From: Acetobacteraceae bacterium
GTDB taxonomy: Bacteria; Pseudomonadota; Alphaproteobacteria; Acetobacterales; Acetobacteraceae
Length of the DNA: 64,000 bases
Direction: 5' to 3'
Assembly: GCA_021732665.1 (NCBI GenBank)
Contig: JAKFUL010000003.1
Coordinates: 1-64,000, forward strand
The stretch's first letter is position 1. Each line of letters begins with the position of its first letter. Positions 21,401-31,987 of this stretch are shown here, piece by piece. Made by a program: the position numbers and the translations under genes. The notes under the pieces were generated by a model. That model worked only from the letters and a program-made list of their open reading frames with translations, was not told where the DNA came from and did not search any database.

Positions 21401-24400
21401 ATGGCCACCGGTGCCGGTGCCGCGCACATCGCCCACCACATTCGAGGTGTTGGAAAGGTTGACCGTCACCGACTTGTTGGAGGCGGAGTAGTCCACCGTG
21501 TCATTGCCCGCGCCGCCATCGAAGCTGTCGGTGCCGACGATCTGCGTGATGCCGAGGTTGATGCCGCCGATGAAGGTGTCGTTGCCGCCCTGGCCGAACA
21601 GGGTGTTGGTGCCGCCACCGGAGAAGTTCAGCGCATTGAAGCCGGTGATCGTGTCATTGCCGTCACCACCATTAATCGTCTCGTTGCCAGAACCGCCCTG
21701 GATGCTGTCCGACAGATAGCCGCCGGTGAAGGCGCGGGTGCCGCTGACATAGACCACATCGGCGCGGATGCCGATATTCGTGGTCGCGGAGTCGCTCGCG
21801 TTGAACTTGTCCGTCGCCGTCACGGTAACGACGCGGTCATTCACGTTCAGGCCGAAATCGGACTGGTTGTTGGTGTAGGTCACCGCCTTCACCAGGCTGG
21901 TGACGAACTTGCCCGTCATCAGGTTGTCGGCCAGCGCCGTGACCGTGATGCTGGTCGCGGTGGCCGAGTAGGAATAGCCCAGGAAGTCGATGGAGGCGAT
22001 GCCACCATCCGAGAGCCTGATCGACTCACCCGCATCGAAGGCGGTGTCGCTGGGGATGACATTGTTGCTCACCGCGAGGGTGAAGGTGACCGACTTGTAG
22101 TTCGGCACCAGCGCGCTGACATCGAAATCGCTCACCAGCGTGTCGGACTTGCCGGCGAAGGTCGAGGTCGAGCTATCGCCCGTCCAGGCATTGCTGTCGC
22201 CACCGGGATTGCCGGAGATGAACACCGACCTGCTGCCGAGGATGCCCGAGGAGGCGGCGGTGATGAAGTCGCCATTGTTGAGGCCGTTGCGGCCATTGCC
22301 AATGGTGTCGAGATCGACCTCCGGGGCATGGTTCGTGCCGGTCACGGTGATGTTCAGGAAGCCCGAGGAGATGACGGAGGCGAGGTCGTGATATTCAGTG
22401 TCGCCCGGCGTCACGAGGTATTCGAAGGTCTCGATCGCCGTCTCGCCGTCGCGGAGCGCGAGGAAATCCTCGTCCATGCTATTCAGCTCATAGCGGTAGC
22501 TGCCATCCTCGGCGATGTCGATCGTGCCGTACTTGCCGGTGACACTCAGTCCGGGCTGCGGCAGGACATAGGACAGGTAGTAGTCGAAGTCGCCGCCATA
22601 GCCGATGCCCACCACCGTCGGCGCCAGCTTGTCGCCGGCGTCGAGGATCAGGGTGGAGCCGATGTCATTGGTCACGACATTGCCGGTGGCAACCGTGTCC
22701 ACGACATCGGTGCTGGCGGTGTCGTCCACCGTGAGCACCTCGAAATTGAAGGTCCGGTCAAAGAAATCGTAGGTCTCAGCGCCGGTCACGATGTCACGGC
22801 CCTGGGACGGCGCGAGGGGGAAGCCGTTGACCGAGAGCGCCGCCTTGCCGTCCAGCAGATCATCCGCCCGGGTGATGAAGAAGGCGGCGCGCACGCCCTC
22901 GAAATAGGCGAGGTCGGAGCCCTCGCCACCGATGAGGATGTCATTGTCGGCGCCGCCCGCCAGCACATCGTCGCCCATGCCGCCTTCGAGCGTGTCATCG
23001 CCCGCGAGGCCGTAGAAGGCATTGTCGATGCCGCCCCGGTTCAGCGCCCGGATGCCCTCGAGATCGCCGATGATGCGGTCGTCGAACATCGAGCCGATCA
23101 CGGCCTCGACATTGAAGTAGACGTCGCCATCGGCCTCGCCGCCGGCGCCTTCGCCATTGGCGAGGTCCACATTCACGCCGGCCTGGCTGTTGAAGAAGTA
23201 CAGCGTGTCATAGCCGGCACCACCATCCATGGTGTCGGCGCCGACGCCGCCATAGATGATGTCGTCGCCGTCGCCGGCATCGATGGAGTCGTTGCCCTGG
23301 CCACCTTCGATGTAATCGGTGCCGCCGCCGCTCTGGACGAGGTCATCGCCATCCAGGGCGACGAAGTAGTTGGGCTCGTTGCCGCCGATGATGGTGTCGT
23401 TGTGGATCGATCCGAAGATCACCTCGATATTGGCGTAGGTGTCGCCCTCGGCGTCGTTCGTGTTGTTCGAGGGGTTGGTGAGGTCCACCACCACCGCCGC
23501 GCCGGCATCCCAATAGGCGACGATGTCGAAGCCGTCGCCACCGTCGAAGGCGTCGGCGCCGGAATTGCCCACCATGATGTCGTCGCCATTGCCGCCCAGC
23601 AGCGTGTCGTCGCCGCCATAGCCCTGCAGGTAGTCATTGCCGCCGGCGCCGTCGAAGCTGTTGTTGTTCTCGTCGCCGATGAAGGCGTCGCCGAACTTGC
23701 TGCCGACGATGTTCTCGATGCTGATGAAGACGTCGTCCTGGGCGTCGCCGGTGTGAATGCCGGTGGTGAGGTTGATCGAGAAGCCGGTCAGCGCGTCGGC
23801 ATAGCTCGCGGTGTCGGTGCCCTCGTCGCCGAACATCCTGTCGGCGCCCGAGCCGCCCCTGAGGGTGTCGTTGCCCAGGCCGCCATCGAGCTGGTCGTCA
23901 CCGGCCAGGCCGATGAGCAGGTCTTCGCCAAAATTTCCGTAGAGGATATCGGCAGCCAGCGTGCCGGAGATGGTGTCGGCATGGATGGTGCCGTAATAGG
24001 CCTCGATGTCGGTGAAGACATCGCCTTCGGCTTCACCGGTGTTGTTCTTGGAGTCGAGCAGGTCAAGGACGATGCCCTCGGCGGCATCGAAATAGGCCGC
24101 GAGGTCGAAGCCGTCGCCGCCATCGAGGCTGTCCGCGCCTTCGCCGCCATTGACGATGTCGCTGCCCGAGCCGCCCAGCAGGCTGTCATTGCCGCCGCGG
24201 CCGGCGAGGTAGTCATTGCCATCCCGGCCGTCGAGGACGTTGTCTTCCTTCCCACCCAGCAGAGTGTCGTCGAAATTGCTGCCGGTCAGGTTCTCGATGC
24301 TGATCAGGATGTCGGCCGCGGCCTCGCCCTGGGCCGAGAACTCGCCGGTCAGGTCGACGCGCACGCCGGCGGCGGCGGCGAGGTAGCTCGCCGTGTCATT

Positions 24401-25306
24401 GCCGTTGGCGCCATCGAGCGTGTCGGCGGCAAGGCCACCCTCCAGCGTATCGTCGCCGTTATTGCCGCTGAGGAGGTTGGCGGCGCTGTCGCCGATCAGC
24501 ATGTCGCTGAGGCCACTGCCCGAGAGGTTCTCGATCCCGATCAGTTCATCACCGAGCGCCTCGCCGGTGTTGAGTTTGTTGTCGCTGAGGCTGACCGTCA
24601 CACCCGAATCGGCGTTGACATAAGACGCGGTGTCGATGCCGTCACCGCCGAGGATGACGTCCGCACCCTCGCCACCATCGATGGTGTCGTCGCCGCCCTC
24701 GCCCTCCAGGAAGTCATTGCCTGCACGGCCGAGGATCAGGTCTGCGCCCAGCGCACCGTTGAAGAAGTCGATGCCCCCGCTACCCAGCAGGATGTCGTCG
24801 AAGTTGGAACCGAAGAAGCGCTCGACGCTGACATAGATGTCGCCAACGGCCCAGCCGGTGTTGTTGGCCGTGTTGGCCAGATCGACCGTGACCGAGGCGT
24901 CCGAGTCCCAATAGGCGGCGATGTCGAAATCGGCGCCACCATCGAGGCTGTCGGCGCCGGCGCCACCGACCAGAATGTCCTGACCGGCGCCACCCAGCAG
25001 GGTGTCATCGCCCGCGCCGGTGTTGATGAGGTCATCGCCGCCGCGGCCGTCCACGAGGGCGCTGACGAAGGTGGAGGTGATGGCGTCGTTGAATTGCGAC
25101 CCGATCAGGTTGTCGATGCCGACAAAGAGGTCACCGAAGGCGAAGCCGCCCAGGCTGGGGCCGGCGCCGGGGAAGTTCAGCAGGGTCACTGCGGCGTTGG
25201 AGTTCTCGTAGGAGACCGTGGTCCGACCATTGATCACCCCGGTGCGGGTGAAGCGCTCGGAGGCCAAGCTGGCGAACACGGTATTTGTGCTTGTGACGTC
25301 GACCAT
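15491..25306 (-). CDS. Giant RTX (hemolysin-type Ca2+-binding repeat) protein, 3271 residues
   Basis: This is a very large, acidic, presumably secreted or surface protein. It contains dozens of GGxGxDxLxGG nonapeptides, which form Ca2+-stabilised beta-rolls, alternating with 16 copies of a ~37-residue module of type gVtVdL...NtGeA.GD...SIEnL.GS.f.DtL. It begins [20 protein letters not shown], with AAGAGG as ribosome binding site, and has no Sec signal. Non-repeat regions: about 825-1000, a VCBS/cadherin-like part ([29 protein letters not shown]); near 1637 a polyproline linker; about 1840-2205, a right-handed beta-helix (NosD/pectate-lyase-like); about 2590-2840, a concanavalin-like jelly roll. 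The C-terminal ~150 residues resemble type I secretion ends. No exporter genes are adjacent. Adhesin, biofilm or S-layer-like roles are plausible, with enzymatic activity undecided. A+T content is visibly higher than in flanking genes. Confidence 0.9.
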   Translation of the reverse strand: MVDVTSTNTVFASLASERFTRTGVINGRTTVSYENSNAAVTLLNFPGAGPSLGGFAFGDLFVGIDNLIGSQFNDAITSTFVSALVDGRGGDDLINTGAGDDTLLGGAGQDILVGGAGADSLDGGADFDIAAYWDSDASVTVDLANTANNTGWAVGDIYVSVERFFGSNFDDILLGSGGIDFFNGALGADLILGRAGNDFLEGEGGDDTIDGGEGADVILGGDGIDTASYVNADSGVTVSLSDNKLNTGEALGDELIGIENLSGSGLSDMLIGDSAANLLSGNNGDDTLEGGLAADTLDGANGNDTASYLAAAAGVRVDLTGEFSAQGEAAADILISIENLTGSNFDDTLLGGKEDNVLDGRDGNDYLAGRGGNDSLLGGSGSDIVNGGEGADSLDGGDGFDLAAYFDAAEGIVLDLLDSKNNTGEAEGDVFTDIEAYYGTIHADTISGTLAADILYGNFGEDLLIGLAGDDQLDGGLGNDTLRGGSGADRMFGDEGTDTASYADALTGFSINLTTGIHTGDAQDDVFISIENIVGSKFGDAFIGDENNNSFDGAGGNDYLQGYGGDDTLLGGNGDDIMVGNSGADAFDGGDGFDIVAYWDAGAAVVVDLTNPSNNTNDAEGDTYANIEVIFGSIHNDTIIGGNEPNYFVALDGDDLVQSGGGTDYIEGGQGNDSIDAGDGDDIIYGGVGADTMDGGAGYDTLYFFNSQAGVNVDLANGEGAGGEADGDVYFNVEAVIGSMFDDRIIGDLEGIRALNRGGIDNAFYGLAGDDTLEGGMGDDVLAGGADNDILIGGEGSDLAYFEGVRAAFFITRADDLLDGKAALSVNGFPLAPSQGRDIVTGAETYDFFDRTFNFEVLTVDDTASTDVVDTVATGNVVTNDIGSTLILDAGDKLAPTVVGIGYGGDFDYYLSYVLPQPGLSVTGKYGTIDIAEDGSYRYELNSMDEDFLALRDGETAIETFEYLVTPGDTEYHDLASVISSGFLNITVTGTNHAPEVDLDTIGNGRNGLNNGDFITAASSGILGSRSVFISGNPGGDSNAWTGDSSTSTFAGKSDTLVSDFDVSALVPNYKSVTFTLAVSNNVIPSDTAFDAGESIRLSDGGIASIDFLGYSYSATATSITVTALADNLMTGKFVTSLVKAVTYTNNQSDFGLNVNDRVVTVTATDKFNASDSATTNIGIRADVVYVSGTRAFTGGYLSDSIQGGSGNETINGGDGNDTITGFNALNFSGGGTNTLFGQGGNDTFIGGINLGITQIVGTDSFDGGAGNDTVDYSASNKSVTVNLSNTSNVVGDVRGTGTGGHANNDTYTSIENIIGSANADTLTGSLADNVITGGGGNDLIAGLAGADTLTGSAGSRDVSTYAASDAGVTVSLAVGAVNKGGHAEGDVLASIEDLTGSDLNDSLTGDVNSNRLLGGIGNDSLSGAGGSDTLDGGSGNDDLAFETVDGTASVTRGASLGGGSITGAGLNDTLLSIEHVELTGGDGNDGFVVENVRGSGFSLDIEGGAGDDTVTVGTGYTGPVTFLLADSLFLPPYTGSNTLFRGVYDGTPLTSLKINATFSEVETVEGGANTDFFAWDAKDGDYTADGKGGFDTLIAAYVPEVVLGNSAELPPVPRLVASFTLTSTAIDLVTSLEVLPPPPPPPIEPAALDAPVFESFESSIQYSNMESVIIAGFDGQIDVLDFSGAAEGGTAHSDGYVTGFGLGRLTVQTSDIDVLIGSAEGDVLIGDDLAETLVGGAGKDSLTGAANNDRLDGGDDFDTAVFNTKLSESTLTVETDGGFVTAVTQVSSTANGTDTLIRIEALQFSDVTLNLESLVQLFDSGRNLIGTFGTITEALTAAKNNTGSDELIRVRDGEYFEQLIIDGSTGTLEGLEIRGESQSGVIIKAPGTGLVQTGRAGDLLSLHAIIAISNFDDDDQLDLTDLTIDGAGALLVTPSSFGAYFVGLQVTGVADISLDDITVQGIALVAPEVTATDLQPAGIGIYADNQGISDGEYFELDDGTVTGFSQTGLWLLGVSGLDIDDSTITGSGPTSAYRQTGILVGNGSSGDIEDNTINGLEYLLPETIDGDQEVQASGFALISDNVAAGIRVVDEIGTAASNLDIIDNTITGGAVVVTDAEPVLTPPATGFAGIVLLPWVDGSDILIENNDISNAGYGVVEEPSGEFDENELSFGAEGDVNSFDNIAFYNYQLNSDQALTVDIDREGTEGADSMLGAGGNDTLIGGGGNDVIAGSEDLAAFAAFDAYPDEDVLEGGDGDDTISGGAGNDSLLGGEGNDLLDGGVGADTLDGANGIDTADYSGATSTLTASLANAADNIGYALGDVLTNVENILGGDFNDLLIGNGNANELTGGLGNDTLVGGAGADSLNGGDGTDIASYRFATSGLAVSLNDPAANTGEAKDDVYTSIEGLEGGNFNDTLTGDTGDNLLLGGDGDDLLASLGGVDTLIGGAGFDTATYASSKSAIVLNLTNTDNSTGDAARNLFFSIEQWVGTGFDDKMLGNGDANIFDGGAGNDSLDGGSGADTLLGGEGDDILDGGLGIDSLVGGAENDTYRNVDRADLVVEAADGGIDTVETPNSYVLGDNVENLTLTNGIAPVTFEDYGTGPLADGEEGWQVGSTIRDVSIVDLGGAMGNVFKISSDPASPDFSGTYSVPLTALTGEATTSAAYTTLVLSFDFKPVNGLDGSRIEVDLGRANGTDRSNFMVLEAVPVDGLRIAVNEAGTDGAFLVPNFSYATGNRTLVQGLDPDVFHRITLKVTYETGANNDLIEVYVDGEFVGSTTTFENFYDFGADLDPVVSRDIGQSNRLFFRGSNAGQPVDGPGGLNQGFYFDNLSGEDVFGTGNALDNVITGNRGNNVLAGLGGADSLVGGEGSDTADYSASGEAVTVSLATGLGLGGDAEGDVLMSIENLTGSDYNDTLTGDLGDNRLFGGEGEDLLVGGAGADTLSGGDDFDTATYASSTSAIVLDLTNASNSTGDAEGDIFFSIEQWIGTGFNDRMLGNSAANIFNGGAGSDTLDGGGGNDTLIGGAGADTLIGGDGIDTVDYSQESGTLAVAVNLTAGLATDRFGAIDTLSFIETIIATSGDDSLTGNSLNNLFFGLAGNDLLSGGDGADTLVGGTGRDIYVGGAGADVLRWDSLLEFAPRGTDLGVGAADIATDYVVADDTLFFDASIFAGAFPNNGTIAANRLIATDLISTAGNYAGSTGLATFVYDTVNNLTALDPQSQGALFFDAEGDGIVDFRIITFGSGSQLGDFGNGSGFTVNEIVIFGNVFPG

Positions 25307-25661
25307 CGGTTTGAGACCTCTTAACGGAATTGTGTGGCGTCATCGGTAGCCGCTCTTTTGCGTGATGCGCAAGTTGTGTTGATGCCATTTTGGTATCCGC
25401 GAAACGCTTTTTTGATACGATCCGCGACATGCCCATGGATTTTGGCGGTTTAGCAAGGGCTTGGCAAAAACCGCCGCCGATCACTTTTTATGTATGAGGT
25501 ATTTCTTGGCATGCAATTTTTAAGTGCAATTTCGATCGCTTCGCTCAACCGAACTTGGTCGTGATACTTTCATTCACGAAACATTGCTGTGCAGACGCCA
25601 GTAACGCCCGAAGCGGAGATTTGGTGATGCAGGGTGTGTGCAGCAGGGAGGGAGGCCGGAA
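25307..25661 (-). promoter_or_regulatory. A+T-rich upstream region of the RTX gene
   Basis: These 355 bases hold no gene that I can support and are the most A+T-rich stretch of the window. Structures seen: a direct repeat ATCCGCGA at 25395-25402 and 25420-25427, each preceded by T-rich sequence; an inverted repeat GGCGGTTT/AAACCGCC (25444-25451/25468-25475); and CGTGA/TCACG (25560-25564/25574-25578). These could be regulator sites and the promoter of the RTX gene. I cannot assign -35/-10 boxes with confidence. Confidence 0.45.
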
Positions 25662-25733
25662 TGGGCGCGACAGGGATCGAACCTGTGGCCCCCGCCATGT
25701 CAAGGCGATGCTCTACCGCTGAGCTACGCGCCC
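25662..25733 (-). tRNA. tRNA-Val (anticodon GAC)
   Basis: Reading the minus strand, GGGCGCG/CGCGCCC forms the acceptor, GCTC/GAGC the D stem, TCGCC/GGCGG the anticodon stem with loop TTGACAT (GAC at 25701-25699), and ACAGG/CCTGT the T stem with TTCGATC. The discriminator is A. The 3' CCA is not encoded, unlike the tRNA-Arg at 14692. It reads GUC/GUU codons. Confidence 0.95.
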
Positions 25734-25802
25734 GGGCCGTCTGATTGCATTAGCCCTGGCGGCGGCGGCGCACAAGCCCATGCGTGACATGTGACGCGCG
25801 CT

Positions 25803-26708
25803 ATGGCCTTATCGCATCGCATCATGGATCTTCACCCCGCATCCCTCGCGCATGCGCCACCTTCCGCGGCGCGACCGGCCTTCCGGCTGCTGCGGCCGGC
25901 CCGCGCGCTCAGCCCGGTGATTTTCGCCTCACCGCATTCGGGGCGAGACTACCCCGCGGATTTCGTCGCCGCGGCCAGGCTGGATGCGCATTCGCTGCGG
26001 CGCTCGGAAGACAGCTTTGTGGATGAGTTGTTCGGCGCCGCGCCGGAACTGGGCGCACCGCTGCTGGCCGCCACCTTCCCCCGCGCCTATTGCGATGCGA
26101 ATCGGGAGCCTTGGGAGCTTGACCCCGGCATGTTCGACGCGCCGCTACCGGCCTGGGTGAACAGCGCCAGCCCCCGGGTGGGCGCGGGGCTGGGCACGAT
26201 CGCGCGGGTGGTGGCCAGCGGCGAGGGAATTTATCGCCGCAAGCTGCCCTTCGCCGAGGCCGAGACCCGGGTGCGGGAATGCTGGCAGCCCTACCACGCC
26301 GCGCTGGCCGCGTTGATCGCCGAGACGCGGGAGAGCTTCGGGCATTGCCTGCTGGTCGACTGCCATTCCATGCCCACCCATCCCAATCCGCCGGGGGCGC
26401 CTCCGGACATGGTGCTGGGTGACGCGCATGGCACCACCTGTGCCCCGCGCGCGACCCGCCTGGTTGAGGGAACGCTGTCGGGCCTGGGCTACAAGGTGCA
26501 GCGCAACGACCCCTATGCGGGTGGCTATATCACCCGCCATTATGGTCGACCGCGCGAGGGCGTGCATGTATTGCAGCTGGAAGTGGCCAGGCCGCTCTAT
26601 ATGGATGAGGCGCGGATCGAGCCGCATATCGGCATGGCGCGGTTGCGCGCGGACCTGGCCCGCCTGGTCTCCGCGCTGGTGACCGCTGATTGGGCCTATC
26701 TGGGATAG
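25803..26708 (+). CDS. N-formylglutamate amidohydrolase family protein
   Basis: The family hydrolyses N-formyl-L-glutamate to glutamate and formate (last step of one histidine degradation route) or related N-acyl amides. The product of about 301 residues shows the metal-binding start ASPHSGRDYP, the Arg/Glu-bearing YCDANREPWELDP, VDCHSMP, and ITRHYGRP with QLEVARPLYMDE at the C-terminus, all typical of the FGase fold. Start choice is uncertain: GTG 25791, ATG 25803 and ATG 25824 are in frame and none has a clear ribosome binding site. No other hut genes are nearby, so the physiological substrate may differ. Confidence 0.87.
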   Translation: MALSHRIMDLHPASLAHAPPSAARPAFRLLRPARALSPVIFASPHSGRDYPADFVAAARLDAHSLRRSEDSFVDELFGAAPELGAPLLAATFPRAYCDANREPWELDPGMFDAPLPAWVNSASPRVGAGLGTIARVVASGEGIYRRKLPFAEAETRVRECWQPYHAALAALIAETRESFGHCLLVDCHSMPTHPNPPGAPPDMVLGDAHGTTCAPRATRLVEGTLSGLGYKVQRNDPYAGGYITRHYGRPREGVHVLQLEVARPLYMDEARIEPHIGMARLRADLARLVSALVTADWAYLG

Positions 26709-26788
26709 GTTGCTTGCCGGCACTGGCGGCCGGGCTGTTCAAACCCCACACTCGGCTCGATGGGGTGCGATGGTCACGAAACCGGGAA

Positions 26789-26812
26789 GGCGGCGCAAAT
26801 TATGGCGCCGCC
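26789..26812. terminator. Hairpin between convergent genes
   Basis: GGCGGCGC (26789-26796) and GCGCCGCC (26805-26812) are perfect inverted repeats around AAATTATG, placed between the N-formylglutamate hydrolase stop and the cold-shock gene stop. Only short T runs follow on either strand, so termination is plausible rather than certain. Confidence 0.45.
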
Positions 26813-26840
26813 CTAGCCAGAATACTGCGGCAATCAGGCC

Positions 26841-27044
26841 CTACACAGGCTTGAGGTTGATCGCCGCTTCCTTGCCGCGTTCCACCGCGACCTCATACTC
26901 GATCTTCTGATTCTCTTGCAGGCCCTGGAGCCCGGCCTTCTGCACGGCAGTGATGTGCACAAAGACGTCCTTGCCACCGCTGGGAGGGGTAATGAACCCG
27001 AATCCTTTGGTAGCGTTGAACCACTTAACTGTCCCGACGGGCAT
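26841..27044 (-). CDS. Cold-shock domain protein
   Basis: This 67-residue single cold-shock domain binds single-stranded RNA/DNA and acts as an RNA chaperone. Residues [18 protein letters not shown] contain RNP1 (KGFGFI) and DVFVHITAV contains RNP2; the end is [12 protein letters not shown]. The ATG at 27044 is chosen because AGAGGA precedes it with good spacing; an upstream in-frame extension lacks homology. About 220 bases separate it from the next gene upstream. This could hold a structured 5' leader as in other csp genes; an inverted repeat CCGTCA/TGACGG lies at 27142-27166. The tryptophan and phenylalanines of the RNA face are intact. Confidence 0.95.
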   Translation of the reverse strand: MPVGTVKWFNATKGFGFITPPSGGKDVFVHITAVQKAGLQGLQENQKIEYEVAVERGKEAAINLKPV

Positions 27045-27264
27045 TCGCGTTATCCTCTTCGTCACGCGGCTCTACTCCGCGCAGATTGGGGTGGGCATGT
27101 CAAACAAAGACGGCGGCTCGCCTCATGAAGTTACCGCAAGACCGTCATGGGAACGTCTCGTGACGGCAAAGGTTGCAATCCACCGTGTTGATTTCGTTCG
27201 GCAACATCACGGCCACAAAAAATCCGTCGCCGGCGGCTTGGCGAAAGGGTTTTTTGGCCGCGGG

Positions 27265-28308
27265 CTACGAATTCGGGCCGCGGCCGAGCCCCACGGGCTG
27301 CCAGCGCTGCAGGGCGGTGTTCTGCAGCACGGCCGGATTGACGCAGCTCATCGGCCATTTGCCCGAGAGCACCAGCGCCAGCTCGCTGCCCACGCGGCGC
27401 TTGCGCGCCTCATCGAATCGCGCCGAGGCCGAAGCGGTGTGGGCGGAGAGGATGACATTGTCCATGCTGAGGATGGGGTTGTTGTGGCTGGGCGGCTCAA
27501 CCTCCAGCACGTCGAGGCCGGCATAGGCGATCCAGCCTTCGGTCAATGCCTTGATCAGGGCGCTTTCATCGACGGTGGGGCCGCGGCCGGTGTTGATGAA
27601 GATCGCGCTCTTCTTCATCTGCCGGAAATGCTGTTCCTTCAGCAGATGCGTGCATTCCGGCCTGGCCGGGGCGTGCATGCTGACGAAGTCGGACTGGCTC
27701 ATCACCTCGTTCAGCGTGGCCGGCATCACGCCATGCTCGGCGATCTGCGTCTCGTCCAGGAACGGGTCATACGCGATCATGCGCAGGCCGAAGGGGGCGG
27801 CGCGGCGGGCAACGGCGCGGGCGACGCGGCCGAAGCTCACGAAGCCCAGCGTCTGGCCCATCAGCCGGGGGATTTTCAGCAGCGCCGGGCGGCCTTCCTT
27901 CCAGCGATGCTCGCGCACCATGCGGTCCTGCTCGATCACCCGGCGAAAGGTGCTGAGCAGCAAGGTCATGGCATGGTCTGCCACCTCCTCGATGAAGGTG
28001 TCGGGCACATTGGTCACGGGAATGCCGGCGGCGGTGGCGGCCTTCACATCCACGCTGTCCACGCCGACCGAGCCCAGGGTGATCGCCTTGCAGTTCTTCA
28101 GGGCTGCGATGATCTCGGCGGTGATGGGAATGCCCTTGGCGTAGATGGCATCGGCATTGGCCGCGGCGGCGATGAAGCCGGCGGTGTCCATCGGCGCCTC
28201 GATGATCTCGGCGTCCATGTTGGCAAGCGCTTCCATCTCCAGCGAGTAGTCGCTGCTGCCGACGGTGAAACTGGCCCCGGCCGGGGTGATGATGCGATGT
28301 TTCGCCAT
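27265..28308 (-). CDS. D-2-hydroxyacid dehydrogenase, CtBP-like
   Basis: This 347-residue NAD(P)-dependent oxidoreductase belongs to the D-isomer 2-hydroxyacid dehydrogenase family. The nucleotide-binding loop reads LGFVSFGRVARAVA, where the usual second Gly of GxGxxG is Ser, a form seen in the C-terminal-binding-protein-like branch; the acidic ribose ligand is in IAYDP. Catalytic residues are present: Arg in the region before NTGRGPTVDE, Glu in LDVLEVEPP, His in ILSAHTAS. The ATG at 28308 follows GGAGGAAATC. The substrate could be phosphoglycerate or another 2-ketoacid; serA at 57359 is the more likely phosphoglycerate enzyme, so this is probably a catabolic paralogue. Confidence 0.88.
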   Translation of the reverse strand: MAKHRIITPAGASFTVGSSDYSLEMEALANMDAEIIEAPMDTAGFIAAAANADAIYAKGIPITAEIIAALKNCKAITLGSVGVDSVDVKAATAAGIPVTNVPDTFIEEVADHAMTLLLSTFRRVIEQDRMVREHRWKEGRPALLKIPRLMGQTLGFVSFGRVARAVARRAAPFGLRMIAYDPFLDETQIAEHGVMPATLNEVMSQSDFVSMHAPARPECTHLLKEQHFRQMKKSAIFINTGRGPTVDESALIKALTEGWIAYAGLDVLEVEPPSHNNPILSMDNVILSAHTASASARFDEARKRRVGSELALVLSGKWPMSCVNPAVLQNTALQRWQPVGLGRGPNS

Positions 28309-28372
28309 GATTTCCTCCAGTGATTTGCTGGCGGAAAGCGAAGCATGCGCCGGCCGGGGCGACAACCCGGCC

Positions 28373-28645
28373 TCAGTGCAACCGAAACACCCCATTGGCG
28401 TAGCGCAGCTCGGCCGGCTGGGTCAGCGCGGCGCAGGCCACGCGCACCGAATGCAGCGGCCCCTCGATCTCGCGCCGCCAGAAATCCAGGAAGCGCGTCA
28501 GCTCCGGAAAACCCGGGGCGCGGTCCACCTTCTGCCAGACGAAGGTCTGGAGCACCGCCGGATGGTCGGGCATGTGGTAGAGGATTTCGGCTGTCGTCAG
28601 CCGCCAGTCGGGTTGCCTTATCATTGGCGCAAGTACATCCAGCAT
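28373..28645 (-). CDS. Usg family protein
   Basis: The 90-residue product reads TAEILYHMPDHPAVLQTFVWQ, PELTRFLDFWRREIEGPLHSVRVA, matching the Usg family (named after an ORF beside tryptophan genes in some alphaproteobacteria). Function is unknown; no catalytic motif or membrane segment is seen. The ATG at 28645 is chosen because AGAAGGAG lies five bases upstream. It is followed 64 bases later by the dehydrogenase gene on the same strand. Confidence 0.82.
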   Translation of the reverse strand: MLDVLAPMIRQPDWRLTTAEILYHMPDHPAVLQTFVWQKVDRAPGFPELTRFLDFWRREIEGPLHSVRVACAALTQPAELRYANGVFRLH

Positions 28646-28781
28646 GGCTTCTCCTTCTGTCAAAGGGCGCCGCGGGCTGGTTGTTCCTCATTCCCGGACG
28701 CGCTCGCGGCACCCTGAGAACCGCCAGCATGGCACGGTGTTGCGGTCCCGTGACAAGAGAAATCGTAGCGATTCCAGTCGA

Positions 28782-28808
28782 TTGGCACTCGCACTCCACG
28801 AGTGCTGC
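28782..28808. promoter_or_regulatory. CIRCE operator (HrcA site), first copy
   Basis: TTGGCACTC, nine bases, GAGTGCTGC: seven of nine bases in each arm match the CIRCE consensus TTAGCACTC-N9-GAGTGCTAA or differ only at the outer positions. It lies 158 bases before the groES ATG, so HrcA repression of groESL is expected. Confidence 0.85.
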
Positions 28809-28845
28809 AAACCGCTTGACGGGTGGGGCGCCAGCCACTACATCG

Positions 28846-28872
28846 CTGGCACTCCCTGGCGGAGACTGCTAG
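28846..28872. promoter_or_regulatory. CIRCE-like operator, second, degenerate copy
   Basis: CTGGCACTC, nine bases, GACTGCTAG: same spacing and half-site core as CIRCE with an extra mismatch in the right arm. It lies 64 bases from the first copy. A TTGACG at 28816-28821 sits between the two and may be the -35 of the groESL promoter. Confidence 0.6.
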
Positions 28873-28965
28873 CGCAACCGGCGCGGGCGGCGCTTCCAGG
28901 GATCACGCGCGGTGGGAATTCCCATCGCCGTCCGTCTTTCACCCTTTCAGGAGAGGAACAGCCCT

Positions 28966-29277
28966 ATGAGCTTTCGCCCCCTGCACGACCGCATCCTGGT
29001 CGAGCGCATCGAAGCCGAAGCCAAGACTGCCGGCGGCATCATCATCCCCGACACCGCCAAGGAAAAGCCGCAGGAAGGTCTCGTGATCTCCGTCGGCAAT
29101 GGCGCGATCAACGAGGATGGCGACGTCCGCCCGCTCGACGTCAAGGCCGGTGACCGCATCCTGTTCGGCAAGTGGAGCGGCACGGAAGTGAAGCTCGACG
29201 GCAAGGACCTTCTGATCATGAAGGAATCCGACGTGATGGGCATCATCGACACCAAGGCCGCCGCCAAGGCCGCCTGA
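28966..29277 (+). CDS. groES: Co-chaperonin GroES
   Basis: GroES caps the GroEL barrel during ATP-driven protein folding. The 103-residue product begins [18 protein letters not shown], contains the mobile loop [19 protein letters not shown] that docks to GroEL and ends [17 protein letters not shown]. The ATG at 28966 has AGGAGAGGAACAG upstream. groEL follows after 69 bases. Two CIRCE-type operators in the 320-base upstream gap predict heat-inducible control by HrcA; the rest of that gap (28646-28781) shows no gene. Confidence 0.98.
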   Translation: MSFRPLHDRILVERIEAEAKTAGGIIIPDTAKEKPQEGLVISVGNGAINEDGDVRPLDVKAGDRILFGKWSGTEVKLDGKDLLIMKESDVMGIIDTKAAAKAA

Positions 29278-30993
<1,716 letters not shown>

Positions 30994-31070
30994 GTCCAGG
31001 CCTGCCGAACACACCCGATGACCGAAGCGCCGCAGGGCGCGGAGGTCTGAATCGGGTGGTCAAATAGAGG

Positions 31071-31097
31071 GGGCGGTCCGCAAGGGCCGCCCTTTTT
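31071..31097 (+). terminator. Intrinsic terminator of groESL
   Basis: GGGCGGTCC and GGGCCGCCC (one T-G pair) enclose a GCAA loop and are followed by five Ts. It ends 16 bases before the convergent dienelactone hydrolase stop. Confidence 0.88.
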
Positions 31098-31112
31098 CTT
31101 TGCGGATTGGTC

Positions 31113-31778
31113 TCAGGCCAGGTGCTTGCCCAGGAACTCCAGCGTCCGCACTTGCGCGGTGGCGGCATCGGCCGGCACGTAGCTGCCCCGCTCTTCACAC
31201 CCAAAACCATGCCCGGCGCCGGCATACACAAAAATCTCCACCCCCGGCTGGGCGGCGCGGATCGCCTCGACATCGGCGAGCGGGATGGAGGCGTCGGTCT
31301 CGCCGAAATGCAGCTGCACCGGGCAGCCGGCGACCTCGTTCTTCGCCGCCGCGATGCCCCCGCCATACCAGCCCACGCTGGCCGAAAACGCGGCCGAACG
31401 CGTGGCGCCATGCCAGGCCACGGTACCGCCCCAGCAATAACCGACGATGCCGCGCTTGGCGCCGGCGGGCAGGGCGGCGGCGGCGGCGAGGATATCCAGC
31501 AACGTCCGCCCCGCCTCGATGGTGCCGCGCAGGTCGCGCCCGCGGGCCACGTCGGCGGCATCATAGCCCAGCTCCACGCCGCGCTCGGTGCGATCGAACA
31601 GCGCGGGCAGGATCACGGCGTAGCCCTCCGCGGCGAAGGCATCGGCGACGCGCCGCATGTGGCGGTTGGCGCCGAAAATCTCCTGAACGACGACCAGCGC
31701 GCGGCGGGCATCGGCCGGACCCGCTGTATAGGCGGCCAGTTGATGGCCATCGGCCGCGGTGAGAGTGATGTTGCCCAT
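31113..31778 (-). CDS. Dienelactone hydrolase family protein
   Basis: This 221-residue alpha/beta hydrolase has the carboxymethylenebutenolidase triad: Cys115 in GYCWGG, Asp162 in GETDASIP and His190 in YAGAGHGFGC. The active-site glutamate region VVVQEIFGAN is also present. The classic reaction opens dienelactone to maleylacetate in chlorocatechol degradation, but many members are general esterases and no aromatic-degradation genes are adjacent. The ATG at 31778 is followed by GNITLTAADGHQL, the usual N-terminus. Divergent from the DUF4169 gene with only 35 bases between them. Confidence 0.9.
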   Translation of the reverse strand: MGNITLTAADGHQLAAYTAGPADARRALVVVQEIFGANRHMRRVADAFAAEGYAVILPALFDRTERGVELGYDAADVARGRDLRGTIEAGRTLLDILAAAAALPAGAKRGIVGYCWGGTVAWHGATRSAAFSASVGWYGGGIAAAKNEVAGCPVQLHFGETDASIPLADVEAIRAAQPGVEIFVYAGAGHGFGCEERGSYVPADAATAQVRTLEFLGKHLA

Positions 31779-31813
31779 GGTGGAAGCCCCTGTTGGCCGG
31801 TTATGGTGAATCC

Positions 31814-31987
31814 ATGGCCGAGATCATCAATCTGAACAAGGCGCGAAAGCGCCGGGACAAGGCGCAGGCGGAGCGCCGGGCGGAGGAGAACCGCGCAGCC
31901 TTCGGCCGCAGCGCGCCTGAACGCGCGGCGGAGGAGCAGCGGCGCGAGGCACTCCGAAAACTGCTGGATGGCGCTCGGAAGGAATGA
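31814..31987 (+). CDS. DUF4169 family small basic protein
   Basis: The 57-residue product MAEIINLNKARKRRDKAQAE... is a charged helix rich in Arg/Glu/Lys and matches the alphaproteobacterial DUF4169 family, whose role is unknown. The ATG at 31814 is chosen because MAEIINLNKARK is the family start; an upstream TTG at 31793 would only add residues without similarity. Its TGA overlaps the start of the next gene (ATGA), so the two are likely co-translated. Confidence 0.8.
   Translation: MAEIINLNKARKRRDKAQAERRAEENRAAFGRSAPERAAEEQRREALRKLLDGARKE

Noticed and set aside
23000-24900. Repeats in the RTX gene as a CRISPR array
   Set aside because: The periodicity is in codons of a continuous open frame, units vary in sequence and there are no spacers of constant length or cas genes.
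17063-25324. A plus-strand open frame of about 2750 codons covering most of the RTX gene
   Set aside because: It is the exact antisense of the repeat-rich RTX gene, which has dozens of calcium-binding motifs, a ribosome binding site and a terminator. The antisense frame stays open because the sense gene rarely uses TTA, CTA and TCA codons. Its own translation shows no known fold.
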